Shown piece after piece: positions 1 to 7,110 of a stretch of DNA of 64,000 nucleotides (its first letter is position 1; each line of letters starts with the position of its first letter). A program made the position numbers and the translations under genes. Location of the stretch: positions 108,841 to 172,840 of the forward strand of contig JAPPIK010000006.1 in NCBI GenBank assembly GCA_028820655.1. The letters run 5' to 3'. This DNA comes from Candidatus Poribacteria bacterium (lineage in GTDB: Bacteria; Poribacteria; WGA-4E; JAJDTR01). Below the pieces are notes generated by a model that had not been told where the DNA came from, made no database searches, and saw only the letters and a list, made by a program, of their open reading frames with translations.

Positions 1-17
1 AAAATCGTCCTATTTGG

Positions 18-428
18 ATGAGTTACGCTCGTGTCATTGGAGACCCAACAGTTAATGAGTTAGGTAATTGGTGGACGAGCGCCGCTGTTTGGGGGCGAGT
101 GATTCTGTTTTCTGCTGGCGTTGCGTCACTTCTTTACGGTGCTTGGAAAGACTCTTCGATGCCTTATTGGTCTCAATGTACCATAACTGGTATCGTAGCA
201 TTCGTGTTCTGTTACGCCTTTGCCCCATCGGGAGCTGCACCCAAAGGCACCAACCTAACATTTACATATTGGGCAAGTCGGGTGTGGGAGTATATTGTTC
301 GTAAGATTGGACGTCCGTGGAAGAGGTTTTCTGTTTGGACGCCATGGCTTGTGTTTATTTTCAGAGTAATACTTTTCTTGGCTGGAATTTCCTTCATAAT
401 AGTCGCACTTCGTGACTGCTGGCTGTAG
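18..428 (+). CDS. Small multi-pass membrane protein, function unknown
   Basis: The 136-residue product is rich in hydrophobic stretches. Membrane segments are likely at about residues 24-45, 52-70 and 108-132, with a basic loop (RKIGRPWKR) before the last one. I recognise no domain. The gene starts only 17 bases into the window with ATG, and no strong ribosome-binding site is visible before it, so a start further upstream cannot be excluded. It ends 37 bases before the convergent recombinase gene. Base composition is clearly lower in GC than that recombinase gene. The call rests on a complete open frame with plausible membrane topology only. Confidence 0.55.
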   Translation: MSYARVIGDPTVNELGNWWTSAAVWGRVILFSAGVASLLYGAWKDSSMPYWSQCTITGIVAFVFCYAFAPSGAAPKGTNLTFTYWASRVWEYIVRKIGRPWKRFSVWTPWLVFIFRVILFLAGISFIIVALRDCWL

Positions 429-464
429 TGTGTGATCGCAAATCGTCTTATTCCCGATTTCGTC

Positions 465-1373
465 TCATTCTCCCTTATACCTCTTTACCGGACTCCCCTC
501 CTCAGGCGCCTCCCTCACATACCGCGCAGGCATCGCAGGATCCCGCCACCGCCCCGCCCGTTGCACCTCCCGCACCGATGCCCCCGCCTCCGCAAGCGAC
601 AACGCGGACCCGGCACGCAGCGAATGTCCGCTGATAGAGCCTTCCACTCCCGCTTCTGCCGCCCGCCGGCGTATCGCTTCACGTGCCCCCTTAACACCCA
701 GCCGGTCCTCGCTCACATGATTCTGAAAACGAATCCGCCGGAACAGAGCGCCCGAATCAACCCCCGTTCGCCTTCGATAGCGTTTGATTAACCGCCGAGT
801 CGAGTCGCAAATATACAGAGCGGCGCCCCGTTCCTCCTGCTCGCTCTCCCCACTGGTCATTCGAAGCCCCTCCTCTCCGACATCCTCCACATCCACGGCA
901 ACCACCTCCGAGATGCGCAACAGGCAATCGCTCATTAGGCTAATCATGGCGGCATCGCGCAAACCCGCCGCCGTGTCAGCCGATTCCGCTACGGCGCAAA
1001 CTCGCTCCACATCGTCCCATGTCAGTCCATCCACCCGACGGCGTTCTCGCCGCTTTCCCGCCTGACGAACATCGGACAACGCGCCCTCGGTCGATGCGCC
1101 AGCCACAGAATCAATCCCACGGTGCTCCGCCATCCACTTCACCGCAGACAGCGCCAGATTAATCGTCGCCGGCGATTTTCCCTGTTCATGCAGAAAACGA
1201 ACGTATTCCGCCAGCACCGCATCGGACAGCGCCCGCCCCTCAAGCCACGATTCCAGCTTGCGGGTCGCGTGCTCATACGCCTTCAGCGTGTTGTCGGATA
1301 CATCTGCGCGAATCTCCTCGCCCGTGCCCGATGCAATACGTAGACCTGTTTCCGACTCCTTTCCCTGTTTCAT
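465..1373 (-). CDS. Tyrosine recombinase/integrase
   Basis: The 302-residue protein has the two-part layout of phage-integrase-type site-specific recombinases. An N-terminal SAM-like core-binding domain (about residues 25-100, including SPATINLALSAVKWM) is followed by the catalytic domain. The visible catalytic residues are the first Arg in CLLRISEV, the HxxR box in GHSLRAG, the Trp in GRW and the nucleophilic Tyr in ARYVR near the C-terminus, so the enzyme should be able to cut and rejoin DNA. The gene is markedly GC-rich, and the protein rich in Ala, Arg and Glu, compared with its neighbours, which suggests a different origin. It lies 45 bases downstream of a same-strand hypothetical gene, probably co-transcribed. 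I found no att repeats. XerC/D-like housekeeping function is less likely from this context. Confidence 0.88.
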   Translation of the reverse strand: MKQGKESETGLRIASGTGEEIRADVSDNTLKAYEHATRKLESWLEGRALSDAVLAEYVRFLHEQGKSPATINLALSAVKWMAEHRGIDSVAGASTEGALSDVRQAGKRRERRRVDGLTWDDVERVCAVAESADTAAGLRDAAMISLMSDCLLRISEVVAVDVEDVGEEGLRMTSGESEQEERGAALYICDSTRRLIKRYRRRTGVDSGALFRRIRFQNHVSEDRLGVKGAREAIRRRAAEAGVEGSISGHSLRAGSALSLAEAGASVREVQRAGRWRDPAMPARYVREAPEEGSPVKRYKGE

Positions 1374-1417
1374 GACGAGCCCTGCATTCGCGGCGGCATC
1401 CCGCCGCTTTTAATCGG

Positions 1418-2431
1418 CTAGAAAACACCCTCCCGCACCATCGACCGGTTCAATTTCTTAACGACCGCCGGCGTCACCGGATCGTTGTCCGGGAGGAAAC
1501 CCTCCCCTTTTTTCAACTTGACCGCAGCAACGCTGTCCAACCCAGCCAACTTTTTTGTGCCTTTTAAAGCCTTCAAATCACCCCCGTAGTAATTAAACCA
1601 AGGGAGACCGGCGGCGGTGTAATCTTGCGCGGTCTGAGGTTTCCCCGGTGGCTGGCATCCCGTCAAATGAAAAAGCTGAACGCTATTGACGATATGAACG
1701 AAGCAGCGCGAGACGGATGACGTGTCCCACGCATCAATGCCGTGTTCGTCCTCGTATATCTGCTGGCGCATGAGTCCACCCGGTGCCAGGCCCATCTCCA
1801 CAGGTGCCGGGGCGCGCATGGCAGGTATATCTCGTAGTATCCCCTCAGAGATTCGATGCATTTCTTCGTATTTCGATCGCTTCATGGGGTAGACAGCAAT
1901 CTGCAGCCCGCCGTGCTCCGCCTCTCCGGTCAACTGTTCCTCCGGCGTGTATCCCTCGCCCAACGGCATCGCCACAAACTGCCGTATCAACCCCTTCTCC
2001 ACGCAGAAGCCGTCCAACCACGGCTGACCGGGCACCACCATGTAGTCCTGCGGTGCTTCTGTAAGCCCCTCGCTCCATGCCTCCCCGGTCACCGCGTTGA
2101 TCTTGCCCGCCGCGATCTTCACCGCCATCGGATAGTAACCGTGAAAATTGATCCATAGCGCTTCTGCTTGATACATCGGTAAGAACACCCCGCCATGTTG
2201 GCTCCACGTTTCCGGCAAGTTATCCGGATAGTCGTCCACACGATAAAGCGGAAATCGCCCGAGCCCCGGCGGAAGATAGTGTTCGCGGTTATCGTCCGGA
2301 ATTCGCAGCGTCCGCTGGAACTCAATCCCAAGTTCGGCTTCTCTGTGTACCCCCGGGAATCGGAAGATAAGTTGGTCGTTTCTAAGTTCGATGGTCTTTT
2401 TCCTGTTCCGTCTGGTGGTGACTCTTGCCAT
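1418..2431 (-). CDS. Conserved-looking hypothetical protein next to recombinase
   Basis: This is a soluble-looking protein of 337 residues from the chosen start, without signal peptide or membrane segment. An in-frame ATG at 2479 would add 16 residues, but the ATG at 2431 has a good purine-rich site (AGGGG about 10 bases upstream) and a typical basic start (MARVTTRRNRKK). Trp, Tyr and Gly are frequent, with stretches such as FHGYYPMAVKI and GLPWFNYYGGDLKAL. I cannot assign a family or function. It precedes the tyrosine recombinase on the same strand with a 45-base gap, so the two may form one transcription unit and possibly one mobile unit. That link is an inference from spacing only. Confidence 0.7.
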   Translation of the reverse strand: MARVTTRRNRKKTIELRNDQLIFRFPGVHREAELGIEFQRTLRIPDDNREHYLPPGLGRFPLYRVDDYPDNLPETWSQHGGVFLPMYQAEALWINFHGYYPMAVKIAAGKINAVTGEAWSEGLTEAPQDYMVVPGQPWLDGFCVEKGLIRQFVAMPLGEGYTPEEQLTGEAEHGGLQIAVYPMKRSKYEEMHRISEGILRDIPAMRAPAPVEMGLAPGGLMRQQIYEDEHGIDAWDTSSVSRCFVHIVNSVQLFHLTGCQPPGKPQTAQDYTAAGLPWFNYYGGDLKALKGTKKLAGLDSVAAVKLKKGEGFLPDNDPVTPAVVKKLNRSMVREGVF

Positions 2432-2562
2432 TTTCAGAAATCCCCTTTTTTTGTATGTAGAGTGAGTTGCATAAACCAACCACCCGAATCTTATATCCTA
2501 TAACCTGAATTATACTACCTAAGATTACGCATGTCAAGAATTTTTCGTGCGTCCAATTTCAA

Positions 2563-2591
2563 TTGCGAGAAACATCGCGCCGCGCTATAAT
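2563..2591 (+). promoter_or_regulatory. Predicted sigma70 promoter
   Basis: TTGCGA (2563-2568), 17-base spacer, TATAAT (2586-2591). The -10 box is perfect. It lies about 100 bases upstream of the small membrane protein gene starting at 2689 and is the obvious driver of it. Confidence 0.6.
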
Positions 2592-2688
2592 TCCCTGAAT
2601 CGATTTTCCGTGCGGCTGACCCACGTCCTGTGTCGACGCGGGAGCTACTTGACACAAGCGCCCATCACTGAACAAAAAGCCTTAACCG

Positions 2689-3012
2689 ATGATAGACATC
2701 ATTCTCCTCACGCTCAGCACTCTACTACTGCTCGTGTCTCTGATATTGTGCCTGAAAACCGTGAAGCGTTTTCGAGGACGCTTCCTGCTTATCACTATCG
2801 GAACCGGCGCGGTTGCCGGGATCCTCGGCAGCCTCGTACTAAATATGTGGGGCAAGGTCGTATTGTCAGTGGTCGTCGCCATCCTGTTCGTTTACATCCT
2901 GGCAGTTCTGTTGCTCGCTGGCGAGCAGATACCTCCGCCCCCCGTAACGTTAACAATGCGTCAGCAGGTCGAAACTGCCGCCGCAGATTTATTAGACATC
3001 TTTCCGAAATAG
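2689..3012 (+). CDS. Small membrane protein with three predicted helices
   Basis: The 107-residue product begins directly with a hydrophobic helix (about residues 2-22) followed by a basic patch (KTVKRFRGR). Two more helices lie at about 31-51 and 56-78, then a Pro-rich linker (GEQIPPPPVTL) and a short soluble tail ending in LLDIFPK. The topology would put the tail on one side of the inner membrane. No family is recognised. The start has only weak ribosome-binding potential (ACCG before ATG), but the perfect -10 box about 100 bases upstream supports expression. A long open frame on top of it in another phase is treated as a shadow. Confidence 0.55.
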   Translation: MIDIILLTLSTLLLLVSLILCLKTVKRFRGRFLLITIGTGAVAGILGSLVLNMWGKVVLSVVVAILFVYILAVLLLAGEQIPPPPVTLTMRQQVETAAADLLDIFPK

Positions 3013-3235
3013 CTCGCCGCAGATATGGTGATCTCGTTGATTAAAATAACTATGCAATTTGATGCCTTCTCGAGGCACGCCTTCGGTGATGTGAAAAACC
3101 TCACACCGTCTGACGATATGACCATGGTAACCATCTTGTGGCGTCAACCGTTGATTGAATTACTCATTCCCTGAATCAAGGACTGGCTCCGATGTGCCTT
3201 GATGGGCCTGGAACATACAGTTTGGCTGTGCCATG

Positions 3236-3500
3236 ACAGCCGCTGTCACGCCGACTTTTCTTCCCTCCCGCAACTTGAAACTTTTAGATTGACAACTTAA
3301 CATGTATGTGGTATATTATAACCGATCGCCCGTCATGGCGGTGAAACTTTTTTTTGTTGACATCGTGTTGCTATTGCGATTCCTGAGAACCCGCTTCGGC
3401 AAAGGGATTCTTGATTTTAAATCATGCTAACTCGCCGCTAAAATCAGCGCTCCATTAGCATCTCTTTCCACTAAATCGCCTCAATGAGAAAATACGGGGA
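3236..3500 (+). repeat. Copy A of a promoter-bearing ~260-bp duplicated element
   Basis: This stretch matches 22720-22985 (other strand) over its whole length by eye. Shared blocks include CTTCCCTCCCGCAACT, ATTGACAACTTAACA, GTGGTATATTATA, CGATTCCTGAGA and CAATGAGAAAA. It carries a consensus promoter at 3289-3317. About 18 bases after the -10 box is an ATG (3335) opening a 31-codon frame ending at 3430, with a hydrophobic middle (IVLLLRFLRTRF) and no Shine-Dalgarno site. The same peptide trace is readable in copy B but is broken there by a TGA. It could be the remnant of a short gene, the end of a mobile element, or a small-RNA gene. The 23-nt dispersed repeat begins exactly at its 3' end. Confidence 0.6.
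3289..3317 (+). promoter_or_regulatory. Consensus sigma70 promoter in element copy A
   Basis: TTGACA (3289-3294), exactly 17 bases, TATATT (3312-3317). The -35 box is perfect. No convincing long gene follows for 1.2 kb, so the transcript is either short or non-coding. Confidence 0.65.
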
Positions 3501-3621
3501 TCAAGCGAGTGGATAGATCAAGTGACCGAATAAGGAACGCAATAGAATTCCAGCGAGTGAGTGAATAGCGAACGATCAAATGAGCGGATAGCGAATGCGA
3601 TAGAAATCCCGTAGAATTCCC
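3499..3621 (+). repeat. Dispersed 23-nt-unit repeat, compound copy
   Basis: A truncated unit at 3499 is followed by a unit at 3516 whose tail GCAATAGAATTCC begins exactly 23 bases later (3539). Another unit begins at 3574 with tail GCGATAGAAATCCC exactly 23 bases later (3597), then a second half-tail GTAGAATTCCC. This is the longest copy in the window. Confidence 0.75.
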
Positions 3622-3642
3622 ATACATCACAGTTCAGACAAT

Positions 3643-3936
3643 GTGGATTACCGGCACCCAACACTAACCATATTTATTTTGGAAAACAAACCATTTGATT
3701 GCCGAACTTCCCAATCACTGTTACCGGATGAGCGAAGAAATACGGCACACCGGCAAAATGAATTCGCAAGCAAGTTTCACTTAACGGCAGAAAATGTGCG
3801 TGATTCTTTGCGTGAACGAGAAATCGAAAGGTTTCCAGATAACGTTCAAAGGCTGCGAGATATTTTAGACGGATTGAGTTTGCAGCCCGCCATCACCGGT
3901 GAAAAGCGCACTGACTTAACTCAAATTAATGAATAG
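3643..3936 (+). CDS. Doubtful small ORF in repeat-rich gap
   Basis: A GTG-started frame of 97 codons. The second half looks protein-like, with a charged helix-prone stretch (AENVRDSLREREIERFPD) and then LRDILDGLSLQP; the first half does not. There is no ribosome-binding site and it abuts the dispersed repeat. It may be the remnant of a gene whose 5' part has been lost, or chance. No family is recognised. The next 670 bases up to the histidine kinase hold another repeat copy (4043-4124) and nothing else I can support. Confidence 0.2.
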   Translation: MDYRHPTLTIFILENKPFDCRTSQSLLPDERRNTAHRQNEFASKFHLTAENVRDSLREREIERFPDNVQRLRDILDGLSLQPAITGEKRTDLTQINE

Positions 3937-4042
3937 TTGGTAAAAAAAGTGAAAAAAGTAATCGACATCTTTCCTGATTGACCCGAGCTGCTGCCGCTTG
4001 AAAATCGATCGACCGAGTGGTTTGCGAGCGCGGTAGAGCTCC

Positions 4043-4124
4043 GGCAAGCGAGTGGATGGCGAGTGATCAAGGGAATGGATAATGACTGATCAAGCGAGTG
4101 AATAGCGAGCGCGATAGAGATCCC
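4043..4124 (+). repeat. Dispersed 23-nt-unit repeat
   Basis: A partial unit is followed by full units starting with GATCAA at 4065 and 4088 (exactly 23 bases apart) and the tail GCGATAGAGATCCC at 4111, again exactly 23 bases on. Confidence 0.75.
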
Positions 4125-4608
4125 ACACGTTGCAACTTGCATTAACCAAATCACGAGCATTCAGAGGCACCAAGCAGGAAATTGAGTGGCTACGCAGGTT
4201 AAGAGGCACCGAAGAAAATCCTCCTAGGCTCTCGAATGTGCATTGCGTCCTTGGTCCCCCCAACATCGTGAAACAAGTCTGATACGAATGACGCTATTAT
4301 CGAAAGATGTCTATTGCATTGGCACCACCAAGATTCAAGTGACTTGCCCCGCGTTGACTTCGCTTTATTGCGGCACACAACACCGGATACAATGCATAGC
4401 GATATTCTATAACTACGCATATTGGCTTTGGCATCGAAACCGCCTAATACCGATGACAACCAGTGCACTCCCACGCTCTCAGTCTCTTTTGTAATCCCGA
4501 GTTCTTGTACTGGGCGCGAAAGTCGCGAAATCCTCAAGGCGCAGCCAACCTGGGTATTCAGATCGCTTGGAGTGTCCAAATAGTATGAATTGAAGGGGCC
4601 ACCAGACC

Positions 4609-6357
4609 ATCAAACTCCACCACAAAATCTTCCTCACTTACACCTCACTGTTCCTCATAACCGTCGGCGGCATATTCGCGATTGCAAGTTACTTTATACG
4701 CGCCGCATTTGACGAGCAGATCCGCGAAGAGGCGGCGGAATTCAAAACGCGCATCTCTGAAACGAGCAATTCCCTCGTCGCGGATATCGAAGAGAAGGTC
4801 GAAACCGAAAGATCCGACCCGGATGTGGTGCGCGCCATCAGAAACCGGGAAACGCGCCCGCCGACGATTCGAGACACGGCACTTCAGATTCTTGAGTACG
4901 GAAACGCCGATGGCCAAGTCATCGCCAGCCGACTAGATTTGGACTTTCGCCGGGGCGAGGTTGACTGGGAAGCTCAGGCACGCGCGGAGAACAAAACCCC
5001 CAAATCTGCGATACGGTTGAGAAAGTCGCCGCGCGGCGAAAGCGGCTCATCCGAATCTGCAATCGAGGTCACCCTGCCGATCAAGGCGGGCGAGAAAATC
5101 TTGGGTTTTGTCACGGGCGGCTATTTCTTGCGAGACCGACTTCACCGCGCGCTGAGAAATCAATCGCGGCATACGGTGTATCTTCGCGAAGCGGATGAGT
5201 TAATCCCTCTGAATCAGTCTGAAGATGTCACACCCCTCGAAAAAGATAATCTGCTTGAGGCCGCCGGCGAGGGCAAAACCGGCGTGTTCTCGAAGATCAA
5301 GCTTGATAACATGCCGCACAGTGTTATTCCGGTGGCGCTGCCGACGTTGACGTTAACTTCACCTATTGAGTTGATTATCGCGTATTCCCACGAGAACGAA
5401 ATTCGGTTGCAGCGCCAGTTGACTCTGATCCTTTTTGTCGTCGGGGCAGTCGGGCTACTGTTCGCTTATGTTGTCAGCTACCTCATCGGTCTCCGGATGA
5501 CCAAACCGATTCATCAACTCACGGCAGGCGTAAGCCGGATTGCGTCCGGGGAACTCTCTCACCAACTTGATGTGCACACCCGGGACGAAATTGGCCAGCT
5601 CACACAAGGCGTCAACCAGATGGCGACGGATCTGAAAACCAATCTGGAGCGGCGAATCAGCGCCGAACGCGTCGCCGCCTGGCGGGATGTGGCGCGCCAG
5701 ATTGCCCACGAAATTAAGAACCCTCTGTTTCCCATTCGTGTCTCCGTCGAAAACCTTCAGAAAGCGCGCTCTCAGCCCGAAATCTTCGACGCCATCTGCG
5801 ACGAATGCACAGAGACTATCATTGAAGAGGTCGACCGGCTCCAGCGGATGGTGGACGAATTCCATCAGTTCGCCCGGCTGCCCCTTCCCGATCGTAAGCC
5901 CTCGGACCTCAACCAAATCGTCGAACACACACTGAATCTGTACTCCCAATCGCTGTCGGGGGTTCAGATCGAGCCCGACCTACATCCCGACCTGCCTCTC
6001 ACCTCTATCGACCCGGAACAAATTGCCCAAGTCTTACAGAATCTTATCAAAAACGCAGTGGAAGCCATGCCGGACGGCGGAACTTTGAGAATTTTAACGC
6101 AACCGATGGACGGAGGCGGGGTTGCGGTGGAGGTTCAGGACACCGGTATGGGAATGTCGTCGGAAACGCAGCAGGAGATATTTACCCCGTACTACACGAC
6201 AAAGGATACCGGGACTGGCTTGGGTATGGCGATTGTGCAACGAATCATCACCGATCACGGCGGAAAAATCTCTGTGACGAGCGAGAAAGGGGTTGGCACT
6301 CTGATACGTCTGGAGTTCGCGAATCCCAACGCAGTAGGAGATCAAGCAAGCGGATAG
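4609..6357 (+). CDS. NtrY-like membrane sensor histidine kinase (non-canonical start)
   Basis: The open frame runs from a stop at 4591 to 6357 and encodes a first membrane helix (FLTYTSLFLITVGGIFAIAS), a periplasmic sensor region, a second helix near 5413-5490, a HAMP linker (MTKPIHQLTAGVSRI), a HisKA domain with AHEIKNPLFPIRVSVEN (phospho-accepting His codon 5707-5709) and an HATPase domain ending with GTGLGMAIVQRI. The linked HAMP, HisKA and NPLFPIR pattern is typical of NtrY-type kinases. The first ATG/GTG-type start (4825) would delete helix 1. The best-placed start is ATC at 4609, 10 bases after AAGGGG, giving 582 residues beginning with IKLHHKIF. Either this is a rare AUC start or the start codon has been mutated. 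No response regulator lies beside it. The last codons fall inside a dispersed repeat. Confidence 0.85.
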   Translation: MKLHHKIFLTYTSLFLITVGGIFAIASYFIRAAFDEQIREEAAEFKTRISETSNSLVADIEEKVETERSDPDVVRAIRNRETRPPTIRDTALQILEYGNADGQVIASRLDLDFRRGEVDWEAQARAENKTPKSAIRLRKSPRGESGSSESAIEVTLPIKAGEKILGFVTGGYFLRDRLHRALRNQSRHTVYLREADELIPLNQSEDVTPLEKDNLLEAAGEGKTGVFSKIKLDNMPHSVIPVALPTLTLTSPIELIIAYSHENEIRLQRQLTLILFVVGAVGLLFAYVVSYLIGLRMTKPIHQLTAGVSRIASGELSHQLDVHTRDEIGQLTQGVNQMATDLKTNLERRISAERVAAWRDVARQIAHEIKNPLFPIRVSVENLQKARSQPEIFDAICDECTETIIEEVDRLQRMVDEFHQFARLPLPDRKPSDLNQIVEHTLNLYSQSLSGVQIEPDLHPDLPLTSIDPEQIAQVLQNLIKNAVEAMPDGGTLRILTQPMDGGGVAVEVQDTGMGMSSETQQEIFTPYYTTKDTGTGLGMAIVQRIITDHGGKISVTSEKGVGTLIRLEFANPNAVGDQASG

Positions 6358-6411
6358 CGCGCGCGATAGTAAATCCTGCGATAGAGTTCCCGATGCGATA
6401 GGAATCTTCTC
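6340..6411 (+). repeat. Dispersed 23-nt-unit repeat overlapping a gene end
   Basis: The unit starts GATCAAGCAAGCGG at 6340 and the tail GCGATAG begins exactly 23 bases later (6363), with two more tail-like half copies to 6411. The unit supplies the last codons and the TAG stop of the histidine kinase gene, so here the repeat has entered or formed coding sequence. Confidence 0.7.
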
Positions 6412-6537
6412 CCAATCGCGACCGCAAGAATATAGAAGCGCAATCCACCCCAAACCGCTAGAACGTTAACCAAATCAATCCTCGCTCTACGTTCCCGAGT
6501 TTCGGTTGTAACGTCCCGCAATCACCCCATTTCTTCC

Positions 6538-6566
6538 TTGCAATTTCCCTTTGCCTATGCTAAACT
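6538..6566 (+). promoter_or_regulatory. Predicted sigma70 promoter
   Basis: TTGCAA (6538-6543), 17-base spacer, TAAACT (6561-6566), about 75 bases upstream of the rubredoxin-like gene. Confidence 0.5.
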
Positions 6567-6640
6567 TCGCAACGTTTTCCAAGTCTTAAACCGTGCTAAT
6601 TCTTACCGATTTTTGACACACAAAACAAGGAGGATAAACC

Positions 6641-6895
6641 ATGTTCGTTTGCACAGCTTGCGGCTATTTGTGGACGGATGCTGAGGAACCGCCCGAGGAA
6701 TGTCCTGCATGCGCCGCACCCAAGGAAAAATACATTCCCTATGATGACCGGGCAGAAAGATGGGTCAAAAGAGCGGTGGCGTCTCATGTGATGTACCCGG
6801 ATGAAGAGGGAGCAGACCTGCGCGCGGAGAATTCGGCGCTGTCATCGCATATTCGTTTCGCACTCGTTGGTTTGCTTGAAGAACTCAAAGAGTAA
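6641..6895 (+). CDS. Rubredoxin-like metal-binding protein
   Basis: The 84-residue protein opens with a rubredoxin-type knuckle: CTACGY at residues 4-9 (CxxCGY) and CPACAAPK at about 27-34 (CPxCxAPK), which together form a four-Cys site for one iron or zinc. The spacing between the knuckles is short, as in the rubredoxin-like domains of rubrerythrins. The remaining 45 residues are charged and helical with no further Cys. A full electron-transfer rubredoxin normally ends soon after the second knuckle, so the C-terminal half is an extension that may bind a partner. AAGGAGG eight bases before the ATG supports the start. A promoter lies at 6538-6566. The gene is monocistronic, followed by about 215 bases of intergenic DNA with a REP-like stretch near 6945-6985. 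Confidence 0.75.
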   Translation: MFVCTACGYLWTDAEEPPEECPACAAPKEKYIPYDDRAERWVKRAVASHVMYPDEEGADLRAENSALSSHIRFALVGLLEELKE

Positions 6896-7110
6896 CGTGC
6901 CAGCCATGCCATCGCTCCATAATGACGATGCATCAATGGCGTGAATTAGAATCGCGGTTCGGAAAGGGAATTCTATCGCGCGAAGATCTCCATGGGATTA
7001 GCTATCGCCCTCCCTTTTCAGAAGGTTAATCCTTCGTTATTCACTCAGTTCATCTATTTCAGCCGCTTCATCTTAAAACTGGCAGGTTTTCACTCCCTAA
7101 GGAGATATGG

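Noticed and set aside
4199-4579. 126-codon frame on the - strand upstream of the histidine kinase
   Set aside because: Composition is not protein-like in either half, there is no ribosome-binding site, and it matches nothing I recognise.
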